Source of the DNA: Chloroflexota bacterium
GTDB lineage: Bacteria > Chloroflexota > Anaerolineae > UBA1429
Length of the DNA stretch: 64,000 nt
NCBI GenBank assembly: GCA_019873625.1
Contig: JAIOAW010000013.1
Coordinates: 1 to 64,000 of the forward strand
Reading direction: 5' to 3'
Shown here piece by piece: positions 42,805 to 51,937 of this stretch. The notes beneath the pieces were generated by a model, which was not told the DNA's origin, searched no databases, and saw only the letters and a list, made by a program, of their open reading frames with translations. The position numbers were made by a program, and so were the translations under genes. Each line of letters starts with the position of its first letter. Position 1 is the stretch's first letter.

Positions 42805-44007
42805 TTATACGCGGCGCTTTTGGCCCAGCCACAACAGGCCCCCCAGGAGGATGAGCAAAAAGCCCGCAAGGCCAAGTGCCCCCAGGCGGATGGCCCGCCA
42901 CATAGGCCACAGCGCGGCGCTCGGCGCACCCCGATCCTCCGCCCGCTCTATCGGGGCTTCTGCCGTCGGCTGAGTGGGTTGGGGGGCGAAGGCGATTTCT
43001 GCCGGCGTTGGAGAGGCCATCCCTTCTGTGGAGACAGAAGGGGTGGGGCTTGACATCGGCTCCGGCGGCGTTGCGGTGGGGAGAATCGCCATCGCCAAGG
43101 CCGCACTTTCGGTCGGGGTGCTCGTCGGCTCCGGCGAAGGGCTTGGCACCGGCCCCCGCTGGAGAGTGCTCGGCTCGAAGGGCGGCGTCGCTTTCAATTC
43201 GGCAGGCCCCACCGCGAGCGCCGGAGCGCCTTCGGCGCCGGCTCCGCCCCTCCCGCTTTCGGCACCCCCGCCGCTCCCACCCGCACCGCCCATACCGGCG
43301 CCCCCTTGTGCGCTGGGGAAGGCCGCCACCGCCGGCGCGCTGGGCGGGGTGATTTCGACAAAGGTGGGAGCCTCCGGCGTAGGCGTTAGCGGAAGGCCTG
43401 TCGGCGTGGGCAGGGCGGCTCCTTGGGGCGCCGCCATACGCGCCACGGGCGCCTGAATTTCGGCGGTGGGCGTAAGAGTCGCGGGGGCCTTGGCCAGCGC
43501 CAGGGCCGCCGTCGGCGGCGGGGGCGTCATCGAAGGGGCCAAAGTAGGGGTCTGCTGTGGGGTGGCCTGCGCAGCCTTTTGAGCGCCGTAGCCGCCCTCT
43601 TGCGCTGTGGGTGCGGCCACATGCTCGGCGGGCCTAGCCGGCAAGGTGAGAAGGCCGCTCGTGAGCAGGGCATCCGCGCTCAAGAGCACGGCCAACACCA
43701 CCGAAACGGCCACGGCCGCAGTGCGAAGGGCGCCGAACGCCATTTGCCACTGCCGATAGCGCGCTTGCCGGCGCTGAGCGGAGGGCGGCAGAACAAACGA
43801 AACGGGAGGCTGCACAGCGGGCACGCGCCGCAAGAGGGCCACCGTCTGCCTCAAGGTGTGAAGAGATTGGCGGCACTCGGCGCACTCGGCCAAATGTCGT
43901 TCGAGGCGCGCCTTGTGGTCGAGGGGCATCTCGCCATCGAGGTACGCCGAGAGGTTCTCTTGTGCCCAGGTGTGGTCGCGGCGCGAGCGCCGTCGCGTGA
44001 ACATCAT
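42805..44007 (-). CDS. Anti-sigma factor with zinc-finger (zf-HC2/ASD) domain
   Basis: 400 residues. The N-terminal anti-sigma domain has the HLAECAECRQSL (His-x3-Cys-x2-Cys) zinc site at about residues 38-45. A TM helix follows at about residues 92-115, then a roughly 240-residue Pro/Thr/Ala/Gly-rich extracytoplasmic region (TPTPEAP, GGAGGSGGG). A second TM helix (LGALGLAGFLLILLGGLLWL) and a short basic tail end the protein. It begins 65 nt after the ECF sigma gene and would hold that sigma at the membrane. The long low-complexity outer segment may sense the cell surface or be a protease target (inference). Confidence 0.85.
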   Translation of the reverse strand: MMFTRRRSRRDHTWAQENLSAYLDGEMPLDHKARLERHLAECAECRQSLHTLRQTVALLRRVPAVQPPVSFVLPPSAQRRQARYRQWQMAFGALRTAAVAVSVVLAVLLSADALLTSGLLTLPARPAEHVAAPTAQEGGYGAQKAAQATPQQTPTLAPSMTPPPPTAALALAKAPATLTPTAEIQAPVARMAAPQGAALPTPTGLPLTPTPEAPTFVEITPPSAPAVAAFPSAQGGAGMGGAGGSGGGAESGRGGAGAEGAPALAVGPAELKATPPFEPSTLQRGPVPSPSPEPTSTPTESAALAMAILPTATPPEPMSSPTPSVSTEGMASPTPAEIAFAPQPTQPTAEAPIERAEDRGAPSAALWPMWRAIRLGALGLAGFLLILLGGLLWLGQKRRV

Positions 44008-44072
44008 AAGCGGTATATCCTCTTGGAGTGTATTCCAGTCACCGAACCGTTTGCCTCCCCCAAACGCTCCAT

Positions 44073-44663
44073 TTACTCGTCATAAAGACGGAACCCCGCC
44101 GGCAAAAGTTCCCGATGGGCCAGCAAAAAATCCCTTAGTTTGGCACGCCCCCGGCTCAAGCGAGATTTGACCGTTCCCAAGTTGAGCGAGAGGGCCTGGG
44201 CAATTTCGGCGTAATCTAGCCCTTCGATGTCGCTCAAAACCACCACCATCCGCTGATCTTCCGGCAAGGTCTGGAGGGCCTTCTGGATGAGCCTCTGGAT
44301 ATCGAGGCGGTCGAGGTGTTCTTCGGGCGTCTCGTGGTCATCCTCCATAAGGCCACTGTGCTCGTCGTCTTCGATGAGGTCATCAATAGGGGTGGTGGGG
44401 CGGCGCTGCTGGTGCCGCAGGGCATCATAACTGCAATTCGTCACGATGCGCACCAGCCAGGCGCGGAAGGACCCTCCGCGAAAACTCGGGAGCGCCTCAA
44501 AGGCGTGCAAAAAAGCATCCTGCGTGGCGTCCATCGCGCGGTCGGCATCGCCCAGGATGCGGTAAGCGATGTTATAGATATTCTGCTGATAGGCCACCAC
44601 CAAGCGGTTGTAGGCGTGAACGTCTCCCCGTTGGGCGGCCTCGATCAGCCGGTGCTCATCCAT
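44073..44663 (-). CDS. ECF-family RNA polymerase sigma factor
   Basis: 196 residues from ATG 44663 (MDEHRLIEAAQRGD is a typical ECF start); an in-frame TTG at 44696 is the alternative. Region 2 (NRLVVAYQQNIYNIAYRILG, ATQDAFLHAF) binds core polymerase and the -10. Region 4 (LPEDQRMVVVLSDIEGLDYAEIA, LGTVKSRLSRGRAKLRD) binds the -35. It is RpoE/SigW-like. It sits directly before its zinc anti-sigma factor, presumably in one operon. Confidence 0.93.
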   Translation of the reverse strand: MDEHRLIEAAQRGDVHAYNRLVVAYQQNIYNIAYRILGDADRAMDATQDAFLHAFEALPSFRGGSFRAWLVRIVTNCSYDALRHQQRRPTTPIDDLIEDDEHSGLMEDDHETPEEHLDRLDIQRLIQKALQTLPEDQRMVVVLSDIEGLDYAEIAQALSLNLGTVKSRLSRGRAKLRDFLLAHRELLPAGFRLYDE

Positions 44664-44725
44664 AGGTTCGGCCCGTTCTTTCGGGATCTTGGTCAACGGC
44701 TCTTGCGAGGGCCATCTGGCGAAAC

Positions 44726-44754
44726 TTGACGGGAGGGCGCGAACGTTCTATACT
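44726..44754 (+). promoter_or_regulatory. Promoter of tRNA-Leu
   Basis: TTGACG (44726-44731), 17-nt spacer, TATACT (44749-44754), ending 12 nt before the tRNA. Confidence 0.8.
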
Positions 44755-44765
44755 TGAGTTTGTGA

Positions 44766-44849
44766 GCCGAAGTGGCGGAATGGTATACGCGGTGGTCTCA
44801 AAAACCATTGGAGGTTTGCTCCGTGTGGGTTCGATTCCCACCTTCGGCA
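44766..44849 (+). tRNA. tRNA-Leu (anticodon CAA)
   Basis: 84 nt with acceptor GCCGAAG/CTTCGGC, anticodon arm GTGGT-CTCAAAA-ACCAT (anticodon CAA), a class II long variable arm, and T arm GGTTCGATTCC. The discriminator is A; CCA is not encoded. Confidence 0.95.
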
Positions 44850-44917
44850 CTATCGTAATCGGAAACTGCCCTTTTGACAAACATCCGAGGGCGCGACCTC
44901 GAACGGAAGGGAATGAA

Positions 44918-44955
44918 GGGGCTGCTCCCGATGGCGGGAGAGGCCCCATTTCTTT
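44918..44955 (+). terminator. Terminator or attenuator between tRNA-Leu and aldolase
   Basis: GGGGCTGCTCCCG pairs with CGGGAGAGGCCCC (one mismatched spot), followed by ATTTCTTT. It ends 40 nt before the aldolase start, so it may attenuate read-through into that gene. Confidence 0.55.
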
Positions 44956-44994
44956 GCCGAATTGCGGCTAGAACCTTGAAAGGAGTTGGGAATT

Positions 44995-45915
44995 ATGCCA
45001 CTTGTTACGAGCAAAGAGATGCTTTGGGCCGCCCTAGAAGGGCACTTTGCGGTGGGCGCTTTCAACGCCAACAATATGGAACAGGTGCAGGCCATCATAG
45101 ATGCCGCCGTCGAGGAACACGCCCCGGTCATCCTCCAGGTGAGCCAAGGGGCCATCCGCTATGCGGGCCTCAACTTTGCGGCGGCGATGGTCAAGGCCGC
45201 CGCGGCCGATGCGGATGTGCCCGTGGTGCTGCATCTTGACCACGGCACCGATTTCGCCCAGAACGTGCGCTGCCTGCGCGCTGGCTTTACCTCCCTGATG
45301 TACGATGGCTCTAAGGAGCCATTCGAGGTGAACGTGGCCAATACGCGGCGCATCGTCGAGATTGCGGATATCGTGGGCATCCCGGTGGAGGCGGAACTCG
45401 GCCGCGTGCTCCAGGCGACGGATGGCGCCACGGAGGAGGAGATCGAGGCCGCCAAGACGGATCCCGCCCAGGCGCGCGAGTTCGTCGAGCGCACGGGGTG
45501 CAGTTCGTTGGCCGTGGCCATCGGTTCGGTGCACGCGATGAAGACGGCCGAGGCCGAACTGGATATCGAGCGCCTCAAGAAACTCCGCGCGGCCGTCAAC
45601 ATCCCCTTTGTGCTCCACGGTTCGAGCGGCGTCAAAGAGGAGAGCGAAGTCGAGGCGATCCAATACGGCATCTGCAAGATCAACGTGGCGACGATGCTCA
45701 ACCAGGCCTTCACGCGGGGCCTTTTGGAGGCGATTCAGGAAGATCCTGAGAACGTGGACCCCCGCAAATGGCTCATCAAGTCGCGCGAGGCCGTCAAAGA
45801 GGTGGTGCGCCACAAGATTCGCCTCTTTGGTTCCAGCGGCAAGGTGACGGCGAGCGGTTTCGTCAGCCCCAAGACGGTGCACCGCGGCGTGCACATCGGC
45901 GGCACTGAGGAGTAA
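44995..45915 (+). CDS. fba: Class II fructose-bisphosphate aldolase
   Basis: 306 residues from ATG 44995 (AAAGGAG upstream). This is a Zn-dependent aldolase cleaving fructose-1,6-bisphosphate, or a close sugar such as tagatose-1,6-bisphosphate, in glycolysis/gluconeogenesis. Family marks are AFNANNMEQVQAI, zinc-binding HLDHGTD, SLMYDGS, VEAELGRVLQ, FVLHGSSGV and INVATMLNQAF. Length is normal. Single gene with a strong terminator. Confidence 0.94.
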   Translation: MPLVTSKEMLWAALEGHFAVGAFNANNMEQVQAIIDAAVEEHAPVILQVSQGAIRYAGLNFAAAMVKAAAADADVPVVLHLDHGTDFAQNVRCLRAGFTSLMYDGSKEPFEVNVANTRRIVEIADIVGIPVEAELGRVLQATDGATEEEIEAAKTDPAQAREFVERTGCSSLAVAIGSVHAMKTAEAELDIERLKKLRAAVNIPFVLHGSSGVKEESEVEAIQYGICKINVATMLNQAFTRGLLEAIQEDPENVDPRKWLIKSREAVKEVVRHKIRLFGSSGKVTASGFVSPKTVHRGVHIGGTEE

Positions 45916-45925
45916 CGGTCAAGCA

Positions 45926-45961
45926 AAGCGCCCCGGTCATCAGGCCGGGGCGCTTTTTTTG
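45926..45961 (+). terminator. Aldolase terminator
   Basis: AAGCGCCCCGG and CCGGGGCGCTT form an 11-bp stem followed by an unbroken T-run. Confidence 0.93.
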
Positions 45962-46927
45962 TTACGACAAGGTGCCTAACCCTTTGAGATAATGGTGCAC
46001 CCAACGGAGTTTGTGCTCCCAGTGGGCCTCGACGGCGGCGTGGTTGTGGTAGCGGTATACCTTCATCTCTTTGGGGGCACGGATCTTGTTATAGACCGCA
46101 TAGACACTGGAGGGCGGGCAAATATCATCCTGTAGGCCCACGTCCATCAACACGGGGCACTGGATGCGCCGGGCCAGGTTCAGGTTATCGAAATAACTGA
46201 GCGTGCGCCACACCCGTTCCTCGCGGTCGGGGTATTTCATCAGGTATTCGGCGATTTCCAGATAGGGGTGCCGCACGGCCACTTCTACAGCCCGCTGAAA
46301 ATGGCAGAGATAAGGCACCTCCGGCACGGCAACCTTGGGGCGGCCGTCCAGCGCGGCCACGGCGAGCGTCAGCCCGCCGCCCTGGCTCACGCCCATAATG
46401 CCGATATGCTCGGCATCCACCTCCGGCCGAGAGGCCACCACGTCGAGCGCCCGCACGCAATCCATATACACGCCGCGGTAGTAATATTCCTCCGGGTCTA
46501 GGATGCCCTGGGTCATCCAGCCGCGAACGTGTCCGCTCGAATAGGGGCCGGGGTCCGTGCTCTCACCCGATTGGCCGCGCACGTCCACGGCGAGCACGGC
46601 ATAGCCCTGTAAGGCCCACACGAGGTAAGGCGCCACTTCGGATTTCGACCCGCTGTACCCATGGTACTGCACAAGCGCCGGGTATGGCCCTGGCCCGTCG
46701 GGGGCGATATACCAGGCCGCGATGCGCGCCCCGCGCCAGCCATCGTAGCGCACGTCATACACCCGTGCGCCCAGCACGGGGTAGTCAAACGGCGTCCATT
46801 GGATGTTCAGGGGCGTGCGCGCGTTCTCGGCGAGCGTTCGCTCCCAAAAGGCGTCGAAATCGGGCTGGGCCGTGAGCGGCGGATCATAGACGACGAGTTC
46901 CTCTAGGGGTTTATCATATAGGGGCAT
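45962..46927 (-). CDS. Acetyl xylan esterase / cephalosporin-C deacetylase (CE7-like)
   Basis: 321 residues from ATG 46927 (MPLYDKPLEEL, with GGAGAGGAT upstream); the track start adds 19 residues lying in the promoter. It is an alpha/beta hydrolase of the AXE1/CE7 family. It has an RGQSGES loop, nucleophile Ser in GVSQGGG, an acid in GLQDDICPP, and a catalytic His near YHNHAAVEAH. It removes acetyl groups from short xylo-oligosaccharides and is usually cytoplasmic; no signal peptide is seen. This fits the hemicellulose theme of the region. Confidence 0.9.
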   Translation of the reverse strand: MPLYDKPLEELVVYDPPLTAQPDFDAFWERTLAENARTPLNIQWTPFDYPVLGARVYDVRYDGWRGARIAAWYIAPDGPGPYPALVQYHGYSGSKSEVAPYLVWALQGYAVLAVDVRGQSGESTDPGPYSSGHVRGWMTQGILDPEEYYYRGVYMDCVRALDVVASRPEVDAEHIGIMGVSQGGGLTLAVAALDGRPKVAVPEVPYLCHFQRAVEVAVRHPYLEIAEYLMKYPDREERVWRTLSYFDNLNLARRIQCPVLMDVGLQDDICPPSSVYAVYNKIRAPKEMKVYRYHNHAAVEAHWEHKLRWVHHYLKGLGTLS

Positions 46928-46955
46928 CGCATCCTCTCCAAAAGGGGTTGGCGAG

Positions 46956-46984
46956 AGGATAGCCGGTGAAAAATGGATTGTCAA
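46956..46984 (-). promoter_or_regulatory. Promoter of the acetyl esterase gene
   Basis: Minus strand: perfect TTGACA (46979-46984), 17-nt spacer, TATCCT (46956-46961). The rest of this roughly 230-nt intergenic region is AT-rich, with TATTATAGTATAG at 47,041 as a possible + strand -10. Confidence 0.7.
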
Positions 46985-47161
46985 TTTAGCAAGGCAGATG
47001 CTGGGGCCAAAAGAGAATTATCGTTTTCGCCATAAAGCACTATTATAGTATAGCCCACGCTGTCATAACCTGTGGTTGAGACCTGTGCATTTTGCACATT
47101 TTTCTTGCTCAGTTCGCATCGCTTCAAGGATAATAGATATCCACAGCAAGGTCAGGGTGCT

Positions 47162-49060
47162 ATGGCTTACATCCGAACAAAGGTACCTCTTGTTGGGGCA
47201 TTGCTCTTTGTGAGCGTTGTTTATGCGTCGAGCCTCCAGACTTCCATCGGGGCTTCCAATGACCCCTTTCCGGATCCAAAAGGGCTTGTGGGGCCTTTAA
47301 TGGATGACTCGGGGGAGTTCGTGGTAGCGTGGCACACTTGGGGCGTGGCTCATCCACCCGGCTACCCGTTCCTAAATTTGACGGCCAACCTCTTGACGCG
47401 ACTTTTCGGCCTATTGGGCGCAAACCCTGTTACAGCGGCCAGTCTTATTTCCTATACCTTTGGGGTATTGACCTTGGCTATGATTGCCTGGCCTATTTAC
47501 CAGGAACGAAAAGATGGCTGGGGGGCTGGAGCAGCGATTTTGCTCCCGGCATTTGGCCAAATGATGTGGCTCTATTCCTGCGTTGCCGAAGTCTGTACTT
47601 TTGCCCTTTTTCTAGGGTTTGGAGCAATCGCCCTTGCTCTCGCACTGAGCGAACGTCCAAGCCGAAATCTGGCTCTTGGACTTGGATTTTTGGTTGGGCT
47701 GGCATTTGGGCATCATCGAACCCTTGCCCTTCTTATCCCCTCTATTGTGGTGGCCGCTTGGCCTGCACGTCGCTTGGGGTGGAAAACGTGGTTGGGGGCA
47801 TTGGGCATGGCAATTCTTTCGTTTGGTGTATACGCTTATCTTCCCATCGTTTCGATAGCAGGCTCTCCATGGGTATATGGCCGACCACCGCAAACCCTTG
47901 AAGGGTTTCTAGATGCCTTCTTGACCCGGGAATACAGTGGGCAACTTACGCTGGTTGATGTTGCCCACTTTGGAACAGCACTTAAAGAGCGAGCCTATTT
48001 TCTCGCGCGAGAGATGACCTGGCTCGGACTTGCACTCGGTTGTGTTGGGCTGGGTATTGCGTTGGCTAATCAAAAAACTCGGCATTATGCTATAGTATTC
48101 AGTATCATTCCGACACTCTACTTTTTGCTGCCGATTAGTCAAAATCTTATTGTTACAATCCATCTGCCCATTCTAATGGCGAGCCTTGCCTTCGCAAGCC
48201 TGTGGGGCATAAGTTTTACCGCTACAAAAGCCTATGTCCGCTGGGTGCAAGTTTTGGCAACTTTTTTGGTCGTGGGTCAAATGTTTGTTCATCATCAAAG
48301 CCATGTTCTTGCTTATACGCGAGACCCTTTAGGCGAACGAATTGTCGCTGCTGTAGCCGCGCTGGAAGAAGAGCACCCCACCATCATCGAGGTGTGGGGG
48401 CCACGGTACTATGCCTTGGCTTACGGCAAATGGGCCAGCAAAGAACTCGCCTCGATCCGCTTGCTCGATGGGCGCAACCGATTGGAGGTGCTCTCGACCG
48501 TGGGGGACCTTCCCCCCGTGCTCTATACGACGGAAGCCGCGCTTTACCTCTATGGCCCCGAGGTGTGGGCCGAACGGTTGGGCAGCCCCGTGGCCCTCGA
48601 ATCGGCCGGCGATGGCCTGGTGGCCATCCGCCGTGCGCCGCGCCTAGCCGATGTTGCCCCTTCACCCGGCGCGCTGACCGACGTGGAGATCGCGCTGGAT
48701 AGCGCCTCCGCTTGGTTCACCGCAGAGGGCGACGTGCGCCTCACCCTCGAATGGCGTGCCTTGCGCCGCCCAATGGTGGATTATAATGTCTTTGTGCATA
48801 TATACGGTTTGCCCACCGAGGGCAACGTTGAGCAATTGCTTGCCCAAGGAGACCGCCGGCACCCGGTGTATGGGTTCTACCCCACGTCGCAATGGTCTGT
48901 GGGAGAACGGGTACGCGATGATTACCGTATCCCACTCCCCAAGGGGAGCCGGCCGACGAACGTTCAACTGGGCCTGTATCTCATCAGACCGGAGGGCGGG
49001 TTTGATAACCGGGCCATTTGGAACGTCCCAGTCGAGTGGGCTGCGCCGGGCAGGGAGTGA
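47162..49060 (+). CDS. DUF2723-family membrane glycosyltransferase-like protein
   Basis: 632 residues from ATG 47162; the track start at 47072 lies in AT-rich leader. The N-terminal 400 residues have about ten TM helices. The acidic/aromatic loops DDSGEFVVAWHTWGVAHPPGY and CVAEVCTFAL are typical of DUF2723 (TMEM260/protein O-mannosyltransferase-like, GT-C fold). The C-terminal 230 residues are soluble and extracytoplasmic. It probably transfers sugar from a lipid donor at the outer face. The first two thirds are clearly more AT-rich than the last third; the change falls near 48,340. Confidence 0.8.
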   Translation: MAYIRTKVPLVGALLFVSVVYASSLQTSIGASNDPFPDPKGLVGPLMDDSGEFVVAWHTWGVAHPPGYPFLNLTANLLTRLFGLLGANPVTAASLISYTFGVLTLAMIAWPIYQERKDGWGAGAAILLPAFGQMMWLYSCVAEVCTFALFLGFGAIALALALSERPSRNLALGLGFLVGLAFGHHRTLALLIPSIVVAAWPARRLGWKTWLGALGMAILSFGVYAYLPIVSIAGSPWVYGRPPQTLEGFLDAFLTREYSGQLTLVDVAHFGTALKERAYFLAREMTWLGLALGCVGLGIALANQKTRHYAIVFSIIPTLYFLLPISQNLIVTIHLPILMASLAFASLWGISFTATKAYVRWVQVLATFLVVGQMFVHHQSHVLAYTRDPLGERIVAAVAALEEEHPTIIEVWGPRYYALAYGKWASKELASIRLLDGRNRLEVLSTVGDLPPVLYTTEAALYLYGPEVWAERLGSPVALESAGDGLVAIRRAPRLADVAPSPGALTDVEIALDSASAWFTAEGDVRLTLEWRALRRPMVDYNVFVHIYGLPTEGNVEQLLAQGDRRHPVYGFYPTSQWSVGERVRDDYRIPLPKGSRPTNVQLGLYLIRPEGGFDNRAIWNVPVEWAAPGRE

Positions 49061-49138
49061 ACCGTTGTGCACTTTTCCTGTGGCGTTGCCTGAGGTGCCC
49101 TATGGGGTAGGATGGGCAAAGACGATGGGAGGTGACAG

Positions 49139-50734
49139 ATGATTCAAACGCGCAATGCGGAGATTCTCCGGCGAACGGTGGCCGAGTGGGCGCTTCAGAG
49201 CGAGCGCACCTATGCCGAACCCTTTGCCGATGTAGACGTAACGGGCACGTTCTATGGGCCTTCGGGCCAGGTGTTTCAAATGCCTGCCTTTTATGACGGA
49301 GGGAACACCTGGCGCCTGCGCTTTAACCCGCCGGAGGCGGGCGCGTGGCGGCTCGTCGTCTCCTCAAAGCCTCGGGATGCCGGCCTAGAAGGGGAACTCG
49401 CCTTTACCGTGGGGCCGAACGAGGTGCGCGGTTTCGCCAAAGCCACCCCCGGCGAGGCGTGGGGTTGGCATTACGAAAACGGCGAGCCAATCTTTTACCT
49501 AGGAGATACGGTCTATAACCTCTTTGGTATGGCCCATTGCGGCGCCGATGTCGAGTCGTTCCTCGAACGCCGCGCGGCCCAAGGGTTCAACCTCCTCCGC
49601 GTGCGCGTGCCCGTCAGCCCCTTTCATCCGCCGGAGGGCTACAGCCATTGGCAGACGCGGCGCACCTGGCCCTGGGGCGGGAGCGAGCAGAAACCCGTCT
49701 TTTCGCGTTTCAACCTGGAATACTTGGCCACGGTGGATCGCGTCATCCAAAAGGCAGAGGCCTTGGGGCTGGGCCTCGAGGTGATTATGGAGGCTTGGGG
49801 GTTCGAATTCCCCTTCAATCGGCGCGACCTCTTTGTGCCTGAATGGGAAGAACTCTGGCTCAAATACCTCATCGCCCGCTATGATGCCTATACCTGCGTG
49901 CACATCTGGACCCTGATGAACGAATACGAGTTCTACCCTGATGGGGATTGGCGCTATAACCCCGTGGCCGACCGTTGGGCCATGCGTATGGCGCGGTGGG
50001 TCAAGGCGAACGCACCCCACGGCCATGCTGTGGCCGTGCATAATGGCCCGCGCCTGCCCCCCTTTGCCGAGCGGTTTGCGCGCGACCCAGGGGCGATTGA
50101 CGCGATAATGTTCCAAGAATGGGGTGCGCGGGATGCGGAAAACGGTTGGCTGGCGACGGGCATCGAGGAGGTCATTGGCCAATCGCTGGCCGGCTGGAAG
50201 GGATCGGCCGTCTTTGCCGAGTGGGGCTATGAGCGCAATCCCGCCTTCCCGCCGAATATTCCCAGCCACATCTATTGCGACCGCCACCATACCCGCCGGG
50301 GCGCGTGGCGTGGCGCGTTCTGCGCCTTGGGTATCATCCACGGGTTTGAGAATTCGTGGGGGCCATTCCTGAATCTTGATGAGGACCAACCTGGCCTCGA
50401 TGACCTCTTGGTCGTCCGGCGATTTTTCACCCAGGTGGTGCCCTTTGCGCGGCTACGGCCAGCGCCGGAACTCCTGGCGGCGGGCGAGACGTATGCGCCG
50501 GGGCATCGGCCGCTCGTCTTGGCCTCTCGGGAGGGCGACCTCGTCGCGGCCTATTTGCCGGCTGGGGGAGCAGTGCACCTCTCGCTACCCGCCGGGAAGG
50601 AATATCGCGCCACCTGGTTTGACCCTGTAACGGGCGAGGAAGCCCCTGCCGAGGGCGAAAATGGGCATTACCGGGCGCCCCAGGCCGTGTTCGAAGGGCG
50701 CTCCAAAGATTGGGCCTTGGTGCTTCGTGCCTAA
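49139..50734 (+). CDS. DUF4038/DUF5060 glycoside hydrolase (GH140-like)
   Basis: 531 residues with no signal peptide. Residues 1-95 form the DUF5060 beta domain (WALQSERTYAEPFADVDV). Residues about 100-430 form a TIM barrel of the DUF4038 type, with the likely acid/base Glu in WTLMNEYEFYPDGDW and nucleophile Glu in VFAEWGYERN. The last 90 residues are a beta domain often labelled putative collagen-binding. Related GH140 enzymes cleave apiose from rhamnogalacturonan II; the true substrate here is unknown. GGGAGGTG lies just before the ATG. Confidence 0.85.
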   Translation: MIQTRNAEILRRTVAEWALQSERTYAEPFADVDVTGTFYGPSGQVFQMPAFYDGGNTWRLRFNPPEAGAWRLVVSSKPRDAGLEGELAFTVGPNEVRGFAKATPGEAWGWHYENGEPIFYLGDTVYNLFGMAHCGADVESFLERRAAQGFNLLRVRVPVSPFHPPEGYSHWQTRRTWPWGGSEQKPVFSRFNLEYLATVDRVIQKAEALGLGLEVIMEAWGFEFPFNRRDLFVPEWEELWLKYLIARYDAYTCVHIWTLMNEYEFYPDGDWRYNPVADRWAMRMARWVKANAPHGHAVAVHNGPRLPPFAERFARDPGAIDAIMFQEWGARDAENGWLATGIEEVIGQSLAGWKGSAVFAEWGYERNPAFPPNIPSHIYCDRHHTRRGAWRGAFCALGIIHGFENSWGPFLNLDEDQPGLDDLLVVRRFFTQVVPFARLRPAPELLAAGETYAPGHRPLVLASREGDLVAAYLPAGGAVHLSLPAGKEYRATWFDPVTGEEAPAEGENGHYRAPQAVFEGRSKDWALVLRA

Positions 50735-50765
50735 GGGGAGATTGCCCTCCGCTTGGGCCTTGATC

Positions 50766-50794
50766 CAAAAGGCCGGGGGAATCACCCCCCGGCC
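50766..50794 (-). terminator. Terminator of the NAD-dependent epimerase gene
   Basis: On the minus strand GGCCGGGGGG and CCCCCGGCC form a stem followed by TTTT. The 5' arm overlaps the last codons of the epimerase gene. Confidence 0.8.
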
Positions 50795-51786
50795 ATAGCC
50801 CGCCTTTGCACGGCGATGAGGTGATCCATCATCGCGTTGACCCGTTCGTTTACGATGTGCCGGCGCTCGGGGTCGGCGTCATGCCAGGCGATGGATTGGG
50901 CAATCCCCTCGGCAAAGCGCACTTTGGCCCGGTATTCCGGCACAAAGCGCTTGATCTTGCTGTTATCGAAGACGAGGCTGTAGGCCTTGTCTCCATAGAG
51001 GCCGGCGGTGAGATCGGGGTAGAGGGCCGCGATGGTCTCTGTGGGGACGTGCACAATCTCGATTTCTGGGCAGCCGGCGGCCCGCCCGATGGTGCGATAG
51101 ATTGCCTCCCAGGTGAGCACCTCGTCGCTCGTGATGTGAAAGGCCTCGCCCAAAGCCTCCTGCAAGCCGAACAGCCCGACGAACCCCACGGCAAAATCGC
51201 TGGCGTGGGTCATCACCCACAGGGTTTGGCCATCCCCTTGGCAGACGATGGGCAACCCCTTGCGCATACGGTAGACCACGGTATAGCCGTGCCCGCCCAC
51301 CGAGCAGGGAATCCACGTCGGCCCGTAGGTATATGAGGGGCGCACGATGGTCATAGGGAAGGCCCGTTCGCGATAGGCCTGCACGAGCCTATCCTCGCAG
51401 GCGATCTTGAGGCGGGCGTATTCCCAATAGGGGTTGCGCAGCGGCGTGGATTCGGTGACGATGTAATGGCTGGGCGGCCTTTGGTAGGCGCTCGCCGTGC
51501 TGATAAAGATGTACTGCCCCACCTGGCCGGAGAACGCGGCGATGTCGAGGGCCACCTCCTCGGGGGTGTAGCCGACAAAATTCGCCACCACGTCGAAATG
51601 GCGTTTCGCGGCCTCTTCGAGGAGGGCGCGGTCGTGGCGGTCTCCGATCAGCGTGTGCACGCGGGGGTCGAGTTCCTCATTCCGCGTGCCGCGGTTGAGC
51701 ACGGTGACGTCGTAGCCCTTGGCCAAGGCGCGCTCGACGCAGGCCGTGCTGATATTCCCCGTTCCTCCGATGAACAAGACGCGCAT
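50782..51786 (-). CDS. NAD(P)-dependent epimerase/dehydratase (extended SDR)
   Basis: 334 residues from ATG 51786 (GGAGG nearby); the track start adds 26 residues without an RBS. The Rossmann start is VLFIGGTGNISTACVE. The catalytic Tyr-x3-Lys appears as YARLK, with Ser in ISTASAY. The family includes sugar-nucleotide epimerases and CSP41-like proteins. Position among carbohydrate genes suggests sugar metabolism; the exact reaction is unknown. Confidence 0.88.
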   Translation of the reverse strand: MRVLFIGGTGNISTACVERALAKGYDVTVLNRGTRNEELDPRVHTLIGDRHDRALLEEAAKRHFDVVANFVGYTPEEVALDIAAFSGQVGQYIFISTASAYQRPPSHYIVTESTPLRNPYWEYARLKIACEDRLVQAYRERAFPMTIVRPSYTYGPTWIPCSVGGHGYTVVYRMRKGLPIVCQGDGQTLWVMTHASDFAVGFVGLFGLQEALGEAFHITSDEVLTWEAIYRTIGRAAGCPEIEIVHVPTETIAALYPDLTAGLYGDKAYSLVFDNSKIKRFVPEYRAKVRFAEGIAQSIAWHDADPERRHIVNERVNAMMDHLIAVQRRAMAGG

Positions 51787-51815
51787 CGCCACAAACCTCC
51801 CGTTGATGTGCAGGT

Positions 51816-51844
51816 ACTTTAGCAAAAGAGGCAAAGGATGCCAA
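51816..51844 (-). promoter_or_regulatory. Promoter of the epimerase gene
   Basis: Minus strand: TTGGCA (51839-51844), 17-nt spacer, TAAAGT (51816-51821). Confidence 0.5.
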
Positions 51845-51877
51845 GGCTGTTCGCACAACCCCAACCCTTCAAAGGGG

Positions 51878-51906
51878 TTGACGGGCTAGGGCAGGAAGGG
51901 TACATT
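51878..51906 (+). promoter_or_regulatory. Promoter of the nitroreductase gene
   Basis: TTGACG (51878-51883), 17-nt spacer, TACATT (51901-51906). Confidence 0.65.
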
Positions 51907-51937
51907 GAGGATGCATCTCGATGAGAAGGAGGGACGT

